Part shown: positions 33,681 through 44,985 of the stretch, piece by piece
Numbering within the stretch: the first letter of the stretch is position 1
Layout: every line of letters starts with the position of its first letter
DNA from: Oscheius onirici
Taxonomy: Eukaryota > Nematoda > Chromadorea > Rhabditida > Rhabditidae
DNA length: 64,000 nucleotides
Assembly (NCBI GenBank): GCA_932521025.1
Contig: OW051472.1
Span: 6,510,001 to 6,574,000, forward strand
Reading direction: 5' to 3'
The notes under the pieces: generated by a model
The model's database searches: none
Told to the model about the DNA's origin: nothing
What the model saw: only the letters and a program-made list of their open reading frames with translations
Position numbers and translations under genes: made by a program

Positions 33681-34499
33681 TAGACCCTTGTCAGGTCAGA
33701 AACCGTACGTGCGTGTGAGAGCGAGAGGGCGGAGCTTGTAGTTTTACATGTTCTTTGAGGGTTCAAAGAGTACGACATTTTTCGATAAGAAACTTTTGGG
33801 AAAGATGACTGTTGTCTTCCGACGCTGAAAAGCTGTGCGCCATTCTAAAAGTACGCACTTGCGTACGCGTATTTTTCATTTTCAGGTTTAAAAATTGTGA
33901 AAAAACCCAATGGAAACTCCAAAAATGCGTTTTTAAAAGAGGTGCAATGCCAGACTATGCTGAGCAAAAGTCGAAGTTCAACAATTTTAAGTAGCAGAAG
34001 CTTGGAAAATGTGATCTCAAACCAAAAAGGCTTGCGGTGATCCGAGCGAGGTCAAATTTAATTAGGTCGAGGAAAGGGGTGGGAGAGAGTACTAACAAAG
34101 TATGTGAGACAATAAAGAGTCAAAATTGTGAGAAAAAGACTGAAAACTAGTTATAAGCACATGGAAATCAATGGGTCAAGCACACGGTCGCCCAAAACAC
34201 TTTGATCATGATTTTATGACCGGCCGAAATAACAGCCGCCTCTTTTGAGAGTCATCGGACAGAAAGAGGCCGGCTGCCCGATGGACATACTACCTGCTAT
34301 GGGTGCTATTTGTCACCAGCCTATGGGGCCAGGATGTACAGGAGCGAAAAAAGGGGGAGAAAGAAGTTTTGAGCGCGAAGGACACAGAATGCATGAGTAA
34401 GATTCATTCAAACCGGTTCCGACTGACCACAGGTGCCAAGTTCGGAAGGACGTAATGAGTCTGGGAAGGTAGAAAAGTGTTAGGTTTAAAGGCATGATT

Positions 34500-34577
34500 A
34501 TCTTGTGAACAAAGTATTTCTGAGCTCTACAAATATACAGAACCACAACTTTGCTGAATATCACAAAGCTAGAAATA
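34500..34577. repeat. Palindromic element (family P)
   Basis: ACAACTTTGCTGAATATCAC AAAGCTAGAAAT is the right half of the family. The left arm (TTGTGAACAAAG... GAGCTCTACAAA) is diverged. Confidence 0.45.
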
Positions 34578-36134
34578 TTAGATTTCTTCTAACTAGAGAG
34601 AGATGAAAGAAGAAAGTCTGTAAAAACAAGCTGCCAGTCACATTTATTTGTTTTGCCTTGCCCATTTTTTGGGCTCAAATTGCAGAAATTAGGCAAGAGT
34701 GCGACGTGAGCCAGCTGTCTTTATTCGGATGATTTGAGGGCGCGCGCAGTATCAATGCCTTCTGACCAGGTGTCTTTTGGGATTAGCATGATGAGGTCAA
34801 TACAGGCCGCAGGTGGCTCTTGATGAGCCTTGAAGACAGCAGATGAGTCAAGAATAGTGTGGGACAGTCTTATCTCCTTCAGAGATAACGTCTTCATCTT
34901 CTCGTTCCTCTCCTAATTTTCGGACTGTCAACATGTGGGAAATTGACTGTACAACAGGCCCACAGTCTCATAATAAAGGGGAGTCATTTCGTCTGAATAG
35001 AAAGCTATTTCCTCCGCACTACACGCACTTTCCGGACCGGAAAATAACATACCAGAGGAATATTCTTCTCTATCAAATAGTTGTAAATGGTTCAGTTTCT
35101 TCCATCCAAGCCAAAACTACAACATGCAAACGTTGGATACGCAGCCTAAAGTTCCGCAGTCAAATTATCGGCTGCTGGAGAAAATCCCAGAAAGTTCAGC
35201 GCGATCAGAAGGCAAATTATCTACAAATCTCTGCCGTCGAGTCTGAACATTTTAACTGCGGACGAGCGGATAACAGAATGAAGTCTCTACTATTATTTAT
35301 GGACTGCCTTTTTGACACACTCACTCCCGAGAGTAGAGCTAGGTATTCTTTTTCTTATCCTCGACGGCCGTCTTCTTAGCCTCCAGAGTTTTCTTTTTCG
35401 AGAGCAAAGCAGAGATTTTCAGTTTCTCTTCCAACTCTGTAGCTTTCTTTTGCTCTTCAAGTTCGGAAGGCTTCTTCTTAAGCTCCAGTTCGGAGACGTT
35501 CTTCTTCGGAATGTCATCGGATTCTTTCAGTTTATCGTCCGAGACCTTCTTCTTCGGATCGAGAGCAAAAACTTTCTTCTTTGCATCCAGATCTGAGACT
35601 TTCTTCTTCGGTTCCAAGTCTTTCCGTCTTCGTCTTCCTCCTCCTCATCATGACCCTCTTTCTTCTTCTCCAAACCGCTCGGTTTCTCCTCTTCTGCCTT
35701 CTTCGGAGCTTCCTCCTTTTTTGGAGGCTCCTTCTTTTCCTCCTGCTCCTTTTGCATCTTGGCTATCAGATAGCCTTCCCAATCATACGGATATTCCTTC
35801 ACGCCGGTACTGACCATGGCTTTTCTTAGCAGAGCGTAAATCTTACTGTAGTCCGGCTCTTCGAAAAGTTTGCCACTGTCGATACAGCGCAAAATATCGA
35901 CGCATTCTCTGGGACAGCCACCGAACATTCTTTTGATGCCAATCTCTCCGGTCATTCTTACGGCTCTCTTTTCGTTACCGACTGAAGCGATATCCTGGAG
36001 ATTCTTCCACGGTAGAGAGCCTTTGGTTAGCTCGACGAGCCTGAAAATGTTAGCAGATGAGAATAGCGTAAAGCTGTAAAAATATCTTCCCCACGCGGCA
36101 AAACTTTTACAAGTTGAAAATGACATTCGGATGG

Positions 36135-36195
36135 ATGCCCTAGAAAGTTGTAGATCAGATCAAGGACTACAACTTTGCAGAACGTAAAAAAGTAC
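36135..36195. repeat. Palindromic element (family P, short copy)
   Basis: CTAGAAAGTTGTAGATC and GGACTACAACTTTGCAG form opposing arms in intron 4 of the kinase relic. Confidence 0.45.
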
Positions 36196-36569
36196 GAAAA
36201 CGTCGTCTTTAACCTCTTTTTTTGTCGCTAGAGAGTTCCTTACATGTAGAGCCAGGTCTCACAATCGTCTTGTCTGCAGAGTTCTCTTCCAGCATGGCAA
36301 CTAACTGGAGCGTACTTGACCGTCCCACGGAAGTTGGCCATAGCTCGCGGCTTCTTTATTGTGCGTGGACAAACTTTCTGGCCATGCCAAAGTCCAAGAC
36401 GTAAATCTTTCTCAGCTCGTTCAGTTCAGCACGTCCAATGGTATAGTTTCCCGGCTGAAAAAGAACATTTTATTCATAAAAAAAATTGTAAAACTACCTT
36501 TACGTCCCTGTGCAAATATCCGATTCCTGAAATTTAATTCGGTTTTTACACTTGTCTTCCGCGCTTACG

Positions 36570-36648
36570 TTTTCCAGCTTTGCAATGCTCAGCTAAGTTT
36601 TATCAGAATACAACTTTGCTGAACTTCACAAAACTGGAAAATGTGATT
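36570..36648. repeat. Palindromic element (family P, best copy)
   Basis: TTTTCCAGCTTTGCAATGCT at the left pairs with ACTTCACAAAACTGGAAAAT at the right. The inner halves (CAGCTAAGTTTTAT / ATACAACTTTGCTG) also pair, so nearly the whole 75 bases folds into one hairpin. It sits inside intron 2 of the kinase relic. Confidence 0.75.
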
Positions 36649-37184
36649 AGTTCACCTGAAAACCTACCATGAAGATCTTCAAGAGCCTCAAGCGACTGGA
36701 TTCCAACTGAAATGGCAGTTCCATAACTGAACTTTTTGCTCTGTGCTCCAGCCTTCAAATCGGCCAGACTCATTCCAACGAACGTCATCACGACATAGTT
36801 GAAGTTATCCAGTTGACCCTTGTCCTCGATCTTGCAAAAGCGTCGATTAGTTCCGGCTCTGGCCAATTCCGTCAAAACGAAGACTTCCATCTTGAGTAGT
36901 TGGATCTTCTCTTCCTTACCCACTACTTCAGCGCCTAAAGCTCATTTTTCTGGTTCTGACACTTGTAAACGGCCCCTATATTTTTCGCCTGTGAAATGTG
37001 CATTAGTCGGTACCGAAAGCTCCTTCGCCCAGCTTCTTCTGAATCGTCCAGCCACGAACTTTTCTGCCAGCATCCAGTTGAATAAGTTCTCCCATTGTAC
37101 TCACTTGATTTCACAATTTTCGCTCTCTTTATATATTGGAGAGGAATTCTTTTTGTTGACGAAAAACAAAACTAGTTTTTTTTT

Positions 37185-37343
37185 TCAATCGTTTTTGTAT
37201 TTTGACAGGACTTTCGAAAAACTTCGCAGCAGCTTAGCCAGACCACTGTCCTTATCAGCTTTTCGTGTCTTGTTCATGTACCTTTCGACCTCTTTTATCA
37301 GTGTGACAAGTTCAAACCGTCTCTCGACACGCCATCCTTCCAT
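37185..37343 (-). CDS. Possible small protein or 3' exon
   Basis: An ATG-started frame (MEGWRVERRFELVTLIKEVE onward) ends in SKVLSKYKND and has good codon character. It stays open upstream of the ATG, so it could be the last exon of a longer gene. No acceptor was found. It lies 90 bases upstream of the kinase start, same strand. Confidence 0.28.
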   Translation of the reverse strand: MEGWRVERRFELVTLIKEVERYMNKTRKADKDSGLAKLLRSFSKVLSKYKND

Positions 37344-38910
37344 TCCCGACTTTATCCTTCCTTTTGTCAGTCGGCCCTTTAGAAAATGCGTGACCTCGGA
37401 TAATGTACATGCTTGTTGCGTGTCATAACCAGGATTCAAAAATTGGGGCCGGAAGACGGCAGTTTTTGGTCGCGAAATATGACGCGAGTCCAGAGTTACA
37501 CTAACGAACCATTATATGTAGTTTTTATTCGCACCTGAGGCTGTGAAACTGATATTTTTTAGCTTTTGACTATATCCGACCTATACAAACTGCTAGCTAC
37601 GTCCGAGTCTAGAGGATCCTCTACCAATCGTTATACCTTTTTCTAAATACCATATCTTTTGACAAGTTTTGCCAGGATTACAGCTAGATGTGACAAGTTA
37701 ATTTTCAAAACGGTACAAGGTAAAATGCATGCAGTCTTTTTTGTACTTCAATCTCACATGTTGTAGAACTGAGAAGGATCGACAGAAAAGCTCAGACATT
37801 ACGCAGCTGCAAAAATCTTGCACCTTTGCACACTTTGAAGAGGAAATGTTACTCTTCCTCTGCAAAATCTGCAACGACCCACATTTCTGACAAAAATTGG
37901 CTTTTCCCCTCTCCCTCGTCATTTGTAAGCCCAGCCAATTTCTGGTCCCCTCTCTCTGCCCTTTATTTATTCCCCCTCACAGCTGTTTTCCAAAGTCACA
38001 CGGCTCCAGACCAGAGGCTTATCGTCCCCTCCGGTTGCGAGACTCGTTAACGTCCTCTCGTGACTCTCGGAGAAAACGAAGAAGCTTGCCAAATGTGCTC
38101 ATAAACGTCAAGGTTATGATTCAGATGTTTGCCTTGAGAGCAGAATTTTTGAGACTTCCAATCGGATATTCTTGAGACGGAAAAACGCAATCAGCTGACG
38201 GCTGAAAAGCAACATTGTTTAGTCGAGGCCTTGACGCATGGGTGGGAAATGATTGGCCGGAAATTGGCAAGAGCAAGTCGTATACGCCCCCCTTCTTCCG
38301 TGTCAGTATCTCTGAGGCTTTTTTTTCAGAAAAGGACTAGGCCGGACAGGTTTGGCCTAGATCTGTAACCTCTATATCTGGAATTATGTTTCAAAAATGA
38401 CAGAATTCCTTGTTCTCTTCTTCAGGTTGCAAAATTGGCAAGAACTAAAATCTTGTAACGAGGTTTATTCGCTCGAAATATAATAACCGACCAGAAAGAC
38501 GGTGTCATCTGTTCGGAAAATGACTACCGTACTCCGAAATGACTTCGTCTCTGATTAAATGAGTGAAAAGAAAGAATATTAGAGTAAGCTAACTTTGCAA
38601 GTCGCGAGACGAAGTCAATTCGATGTACGGTTGTTTTCAGAACATTCCATATATTCTGGAATTTTCTCAGCTGTGATCTCAGCGAATTTTCCAAAGACGG
38701 ATCCATTTGAAAGTCGATCACATTTGGTTCATTTTAGTGTCTTTCCAGCAGTCGTTCCAATCGCTGCTCTGACTCATTTTCTCGAAACACAGTCTTAACA
38801 CGAATTCGCCGTGTTTTCCGCCCACAGACAAACAGTTTTGTGCTCATCGATTTCAGTCATAACAGCTACAAGTCTTGTTTTTTCCGTCCAAAGGTTGTTG
38901 TTATCCTCAC

Positions 38911-39072
38911 GTTTTCCTTGCGAACCAACTGTCTTCCGTGACAGGTGATCCCGAGAGTTTGTTCCTGGGAAACAAGCTCTCTCTGACCGGCGCCAGTTCG
39001 TTTTTCTCGCTTGTTGACTTCCTCCCCGTCGGAAATTAATCTCTGTTCGTGCCTTTCCATCTCAGCCGTCAT
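38911..39072 (-). CDS. Possible first exon of an unseen gene
   Basis: 54 codons from an ATG (MTAEMERHEQRLISDGEEVN) to a good donor (GAAAAC|GTGAGG), with coding-like codon choice. The downstream exon could not be found. The sequence is hydrophilic and charged; no family recognised. Confidence 0.35.
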
Positions 39073-41214
39073 CAGTATTCGCGGTAGAAACCTTTGATCG
39101 AGCTGAATCAGCCGTCATGTTTGTATGAATGAATCAACCGGGAAATGAGAAATTTCCTCTCTGAAGGTTCTTCCGGCTACAAAGTTTGATTCCTTGTTTG
39201 AGAAAAACAAAAAAACATTCGAGGGTGGCAGCATTGTTTATCCTGGGTAGCTAAGGACAACGCGCCAAGTTTCGCAACCGGAGCTTTTCTTTGTGTTCAC
39301 ATTACTCACTTTGCAGTCACGTTACGAAACTTTGGCCAATGTTGGAGCCGGTGTTCCTGACCTTTTTATGGCAGTCTGTGCTAGTCTTTTTGTGATATCT
39401 GATTAAGACCCTGTTTGAGTTTGCCTTTTTCTTGAAAGCTATCAAGACTTCCCAGCGAGACCCAGCTAAACTTTGAAGTAGGACGCTAATCTTTGACTGT
39501 GTATCCAACGATCGCTTCCTCAATGGGTCTCACAGGGAAGAACATTCTAAATATTTACACTTATTAAACGAACCATAACTGTCGCTTTCTTCCGTCTTCT
39601 CACCATTCATTTCTTTTCACAGACACAAAAGCTCTATCTGAATTCTCAGATCCAATTGTTCATAAAATTCTCAAAAATGAGCCGGAAATCTTTTAAAACC
39701 TCTGCCCTCTGTCCGCTATTTTGACTCGAGGCTTCTCCTAATTTCAAGAGACTCTGACTTGTTTGCCTGCTCCCGACTCCCTCGTGACTCTGGCCACTCC
39801 ACGTGCCATTCGGTCACAAACTGTTTCATCTATTTACTTCACGTTAGCTATAAAACCTGATGATTTGACTCCTTTTCGAACGGAATCGATGATCCGAAGC
39901 TAAAAACTCTGCGTCTCTGACGTCTAGCCTCTCTCAATCGTCTGGCTCGAACTGGTCCTCTCGCTCTGACTCTAACACGACCCGCCTCTCGACCAGCTAT
40001 CACATTCCGCTCTCCTATCCCTCCCGAACCTCATCTTGATATGGTCTTCCCCGCAATTTTGACAGTCCTTTAATGAATCTGAATTTCACAGCCGTTTTTT
40101 CTTCGGACTTTAAATACTGACTTTTGCATCATTCTCATGGCTTTCCCTGTATCGATTTTGATCCCTTCAAATTTAGTTCATCACGTTAAAAGCAGATTTG
40201 GAAAACCACTCGCTTTTAATCAGTTTCAATCTCCTCATTTTTCCCTAGTCTCTTCAGAAAAAAGTCTCTTGAGATTTCAAAGATTAATTCAATCGCTAAA
40301 GGATCGCATCAGCTTGCTCAAAAGATTCTTTCCCGCCTTCAGTTTTTCTGTTTCTAATTAAATTTTAGCTCGAGAGGTGGCAGAACTTCCGCTTGAAGCC
40401 TTTCAGCGCTAATTTAGATAAGGAACTGAACCAAGAAGGCCTTGTTTTTCTGATTTTGGCTCAACTTATTTTCTGATTTCTTTAATCCAAAATGGACTCA
40501 CTTTTACACCATTTTTCGGGCGCCTTGTAGAGAGGGAGAGATTATTTCTTCAAAGTTTTTCAGGATTTCCTATACTGGAATTCAATCAGTCTCCTTCTTG
40601 CTCTGTTTACCCAATCTCTATGAAACCTCCAGCTGGCTACAAATTGGTCTCGACGTCATTTAATAATAACGTTTCTATTTCACTCTGGGTCAGAACATTG
40701 GGAAGCATGTTTTTGAATATGAGCTCCCCCTATTTGTCAGTCCCCGACAACTTGTTTACTCTGTGAACTTTCCTCGAGAGATAACATGTTTTCTTCTGAT
40801 CCACTCTTTCCCATCTATGGTCCGTAGTTGCTGAATTTTTTTTCCATCCTATTAATATCTTCCAGCGTGTTTAGGCGGATCATTGCGTCGGTCGTCTACT
40901 AATCTTTCTTGCACACGCTTACGTACCTCTTACGTACTTTCTCTGCACCCTCACACTCTCTTCTTGTAAAAATTGTAATAAATTCAAGTCTTTTCAGCTC
41001 CTCCGCATCTCGTCGCAGAAACGAGAAGAGCAACGGATCCGCAACAGTGCTATGAGAATTGGCTCAACTGCTAGCCCCATTAGGTAAGATTTCTTAATTT
41101 GTATCCTTCTAAAAGCAATTCATAAATTTGATGCAAAGGGATCAGAAGAGTAAACAGCTGTCCCGTTTACATATAGAACTTGTCGTTTGTTTCATAGTTT
41201 CAACTCTAACCATC

Positions 41215-41392
41215 AGCCAAAACAGTTGGGGGAGAGACGAGCATATCCCAATATAGATATTGCCTAGTGGTTTACACTGAATCTATGACGTTATACAGAG
41301 TGAAACTGTCACGAATTCTTATGAACAGTTTACTGAAAAAGTGATTCATTCTCTGATCGGAACGGACCGTCTCTCCCCCAACTGTTTTGGCT
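41215..41392. mobile_element. MITE with perfect 25-base terminal inverted repeats
   Basis: Left AGCCAAAACAGTTGGGGGAG(AGACG) and the right end are exact reverse complements over 25 bases. The interior of ~128 bases is non-coding. Perfect ends suggest recent insertion, within the presumed 5' UTR intron of the PRL gene. Confidence 0.85.
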
Positions 41393-42198
41393 GTATTCGA
41401 CCCCTCTGGGTCAGCCTGATATGATTCTTCTGATAGCAGTATGGAAAAGGCTTCCCTTCTCCTTCCTCATTTCCTGACAAAAGATGACGTGATGGCCGTC
41501 ACCCCTCCCACGTTTCAAGAAATCATTGGCTTCCGGTTGACTGCATCCGTTTTCTGATCGCATCCGAAATTGGAACTTGGGATTTAAGCCGTGAAGAAGA
41601 CAGTGATCTCATAGGGCTAACTGATAGATATCACGTGGAACGTTACAAAGTTTCGGGGGTCCGGGACCAGCTGACCTGAGGTGAAAAGTTGTTTTCCCGG
41701 AGATGAGCATCACAGATTTTAAGATGTACAGCTTTGAAAGGGTGCCTTCTTTATACTCACTTTACACCAGTTTTTGGAAGCCTGTCCAGCGCTAGTTCAA
41801 GGCCAAACGGCCATTTTTGCAGCCACACGTGGTGTCTAACATAACCTTTTTGATTTCATTCAGCTTTACGCGTCCAAACTAGTTTCTATTTTACAAGCCC
41901 TGTAGAAAAACGCTTTAGAGAGTTACGATCAAAAAATTCAAACATTCTTAGGGTGCTTTATACAATCAAAAACACTTTTTCAGCCGGTTGATTTCTTGTG
42001 ACTTGGCTCCGGCTGCCGAGTACTGCAGAGCACAGCACGACGGCCTCTTCTCCCGTTGACTAGCTAAGGAACTGTACCTAGCGACGCGCTTCGACTGCGT
42101 CTATCTACGTCCTCCTTAATCAAATTTTTCAAAACTTAGTGTAAGTGAATATTTTGATTTATTTTAAGCGGTGTTTTAGTTAAACTTAACCTATCGCA

Positions 42199-43058
42199 AT
42201 GGGTAGCGCCACTACTCAGAAGAGGGTTCTCACCCAGAATCCAACCTATTTCAAACCGGCACCCAGTGAGATCAACTTCGGTCGAATGAAGTGAGTTTTT
42301 TGTTCCCGTTTAAATTTGTAGCAAGTTTTTTTTCAATTTGACAATCAGAATATATGGTGAAAAACTCAATTTCAAGCAGTTTGCGGAAAAATGGACAAAA
42401 TAAGGCGGGTATACTGATAAACGATGGCTTGATAAAAAATAGGCTCGAAAAACAATGTTTTTGGTCTTACCCGTTCTGAAAACGATCATCTTCTAGGTTC
42501 CTCATCACTGACCGTCCCACTGACAGCTCTATTACCACCTTCATCGAGGAGCTCGAAAAGCACCATGCTCGAGCAGTGGTGCGCGTCTGTGAGCCGACCT
42601 ACGAGATCAAGCCTCTGTCAGAGCACGGAATTGATGTCCTCGATTGGGAGTTTAATGACGGTAGTCCGCCTCCGCCAGAGGTCATCGAAAAGTGGCTTCT
42701 GCTAGTCCGTTCCTCGTTCAAGGAACATCCAGAAAATTCTATTGCCGGTAAGATTGAGTTTTTTTTGAATTTTTTTCAATAAGAATTTTAGTTCATTGCG
42801 TAGCCGGTCTTGGACGGGCACCAGTTCTCGTCGCTCTGGCTCTTCTGGAAGCCGGAATGAAGTATGAAGACGCCGTTGAGCTGATCAGAAAGTGATAGTT
42901 TTATCCAATGCTCAGTTTAAACCTTTTTTTTCAGACAACGACGAGGGGCTCTTAACCAAAAGCAGCTGACTTTCCTAGAGAAATACAAGCCTACAGGCGA
43001 ACTCCGGAAGCTGCGCTACTCGGTCGATGGCAAGCAGAAGGCCTGTTGCATCATGTAA
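42199..43058 (+). CDS. PRL-type protein tyrosine phosphatase (PTP4A)
   Basis: Four exons (42199-42290, 42497-42747, 42792-42891, 42935-43058) join in frame to 188 residues. Landmarks: [19 protein letters not shown]; the general-acid loop around [10 protein letters not shown], where PRLs have WPFDDGxPPP; the P-loop [17 protein letters not shown], with catalytic Cys and Ala in place of Ser/Thr as in all PRLs; and a C-terminal CCIM prenylation box. PRLs associate with membranes through the lipid and bind CNNM magnesium transporters. Likely 5' UTR exons lie upstream (about 41000-41082 and around 41985). Confidence 0.96.
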
Positions 43059-44234
43059 CCCTCTCACCGACTTCTAGTCAATCATCCCGGTGTATCCGGA
43101 AAGGTCCAAAGATATAGTCTCTTTCCTCGCTATTAAGATTCTTCCTTCTTTCCCACTCCAAAATCCGATGCCTCTGCCTCTCACTTTCTCTCCTCATCCT
43201 GTCTGACTATCATTTCTGTCTCTGGTTTTCTAATAATTGTCACTAAGTAAATGGTTTCTTTGACAAGATTACTTTATTACCTTGTGTTTGTAAGTACGGC
43301 TGCCAAAAATTGAGCAAAGGTTCGAGCGCATCAAAAACTACGACTATTAGGCGTTCCTATGTTTGCCCACAATCAGACAAAACGGGCCTAGATATCAGAA
43401 CTCTTCGAAAGATTAAACTCGTAACTGGTCTAGAAGAATTATAAATTGCATTCGTATTTTTTTGCAGTACAACTAAATTACGATTCTCCTCTCTCATCTT
43501 GTCGAGCGCTTTTTCGATGAGATTTTTATGCCCCTGTATTATTTCTAGTTCCGCTAACTTTCAAGAGAGCCTATTTTTTACTATTTTCATGTTGGTCGCT
43601 TAGCTCTCACACTAACGCGCGCAGTGTAAATTTTTGATCAACTGACTTGTCCACTTCCAACCTTTCGGATGGGGATAGACTATGGGTTATGGGAACTTTC
43701 CAGTAAGGAATCTTCAAAACTCTTACTGGAATGTTCCAGTTAGGAAAAGTACTTCTAACTAGTTTTTCTGGCTATCAGTTCATCTTCGGAGTCGAGTTTC
43801 TGTAGTATGAGAGAAATGAAAGTTTCCTTGAACCTTCAACTGAGTGTGCAGTAGTGATGTCGACAATTTCAGTCTTTAGTGATTTGAATGTTTTTTTTTC
43901 TACCAAAAATAGTTATTCCAACTTGTATTAATCGAATGATATCGATTATAAAATGTGAGATTGCGGTCTAGCGTTCTAAAAGCACATAAACTTTGAATAT
44001 TGCAGCAGCCGGGCTCTTATCTCGCAGTTGTCTCTCATTGTTCACCAATTGATTTTTTCCGTTTTCCATGACGAATGTTTCATCGCTTGATCGTCCTCTA
44101 CTGGAGGATGAAAATATATCGGCAAGTTTTTTCAAATCTAACGTGAGTTTACAAATTGTTCACTAGACGCAAGATCAGCTCGCGTTTGATTCAGGATAGC
44201 TCTTATTGCCTTAAACATTGATATTGAAAAAATC
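43059..44234. other. Intergenic; possible first exon of the next gene
   Basis: A frame at 44070-44144 (MTNVSSLDRPLLEDENIS) ends at AAC|GTGAG and may be the first exon of the gene that follows, but phases to the next frame do not agree. A small hairpin (TTCCAGTAAGGA / TCTTACTGGAA) is at 43697-43733. Confidence 0.35.
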
Positions 44235-44954
44235 ATGCAATCCTCAATTCTAGCTCTTCAGAGCCTCACAAAAACGAGACTACAACAATGGCCAGGCCAG
44301 GAATCATTCCTGCATCTTCTAAAGACGACCCAAGAGCTTGAATTGACTTGGAGTTTGAAAATGGACCAGTTTAAAATTGTCCTCGACTGCATAAGAGTGA
44401 GTACTTTGATCCATTTTAAGAGTCTTTTTAAGAAATGGCGATACGGACAGAATACTTCTGGTAACTTACTGATCTTCCACGTGAGAGACAGTGCCGTTCC
44501 GAGAATGTTGCACACGTTTGGTCTGGCTGAAGAAGCCCGGATCGTCGACGGCTACAATCGACTCTTCAAGCAGAAAGGAATCTATTTTCTTCGATTCTGG
44601 GTCACGAGAGACGTCGACACTCTTTTCATCCTCCCCCAACAGAATAGCAACAATTTTTGCGTGATCAAACTGACAACTACCGTATTCCTGGAAACTGCTA
44701 CCGTTTCGGAATATTTTGACTTGACTGTCAAGTTCAATGTCACTAATGTAGGAGAGTTTTTGGATTTTGTTACCACTCACGTCGCAAGGGAACATCCAGT
44801 CGACTTTTCTGGACTGAATGGGGAATCTGCGGATCTGAGACCAGCAATACAATTACTGGATACTTACCCTTTCCACGGCAGTCTTCATGCGATCAAGATG
44901 GCTCAATCTATGCTGCAAATGGCGCAGCAAGGACGACCGAGTAGCAGACGATGA
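44235..44954 (+). CDS. Unrecognised protein, 5' end uncertain
   Basis: A 239-codon frame with consistent coding character. Blocks include LLIFHVRDSAVPRMLHTFGL, GIYFLRFWVTRDVDTLFILP, and FNVTNVGEFLDFVTTHVA. The frame is open upstream of the ATG, and an AG acceptor before it is plausible, so the true protein is probably longer. A 36-base in-frame stretch (44397-44432, GTGAGT...TTTTTAAG) could be an intron. No signal peptide, helix or family recognised. Its stop is 31 bases from the stop of the convergent SLC17-like gene. Confidence 0.55.
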   Translation: MQSSILALQSLTKTRLQQWPGQESFLHLLKTTQELELTWSLKMDQFKIVLDCIRVSTLIHFKSLFKKWRYGQNTSGNLLIFHVRDSAVPRMLHTFGLAEEARIVDGYNRLFKQKGIYFLRFWVTRDVDTLFILPQQNSNNFCVIKLTTTVFLETATVSEYFDLTVKFNVTNVGEFLDFVTTHVAREHPVDFSGLNGESADLRPAIQLLDTYPFHGSLHAIKMAQSMLQMAQQGRPSSRR

Positions 44955-44985
44955 TTACAATAAGACTTTTTTTTACTGGAAAACT

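Larger units (their letters stand above)
31062..35338. other. Gene-poor 4.3-kb region upstream of RYK
   Basis: Long purine-rich stretches on the plus strand produce open frames with biased composition (for example 32614-32907 and 34933-35379) that I do not believe. Two short minus-strand frames end at good donors and could be exons of an unseen gene: 32165-32105 (MSCKVVELIAFNNFHARKC) and the frame ending at about 31834 (KGERVLQLDSSAE|GTGAGC). I could not connect them in one frame. SINE-like boxes and a palindromic element are listed separately. Confidence 0.35.
35339..37095 (-). pseudogene. TTBK/casein-kinase-1-like kinase, frame-broken
   Basis: Exons 37095-37014, 36975-36668, 36526-36498, 36454-36244 and 36040-35339 follow the nematode TTBK-like family closely: GWTIQKKLGEGAFGAVYKC, KMEVFVLTELA, ATP-lysine ALK, GYLHRDVK | PGNY, VLDFGMARKF, FRGTVKYAPVSCH, and YPYDWEGYL. 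A lysine/glutamate-rich coiled-coil tail follows. Breaks: TAG just before ALK (about 36936), and three points where one base appears missing, each next to a G or C pair (about 36925, 36395 and 35622). Every block is otherwise intact, so either decay is very recent or the assembly is wrong at homopolymers. These kinases are typically germline/sperm-expressed in nematodes. Confidence 0.75.
37440..42198. other. Gene-poor region upstream of PRL
   Basis: 4.8 kb with few coding signals. Noted: a possible exon at 39072-38911 (listed separately), a frame at 38715-38524 (MDPSLENSLRSQLRKFQ) of doubtful status, a MITE (41215-41392), and a likely non-coding 5' exon of the PRL gene ending at about 41082 (CCCATTAG|GTAAGAT). 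Confidence 0.4.

Noticed and set aside
34933..35379. 148-codon open frame on the plus strand
   Set aside because: Composition is not protein-like, and its 3' end overlaps the antisense of the kinase tail.
44235..44954. Assignment to HUS1/RAD1 or a Mediator subunit
   Set aside because: No motif of these families could be matched; length alone is not evidence.
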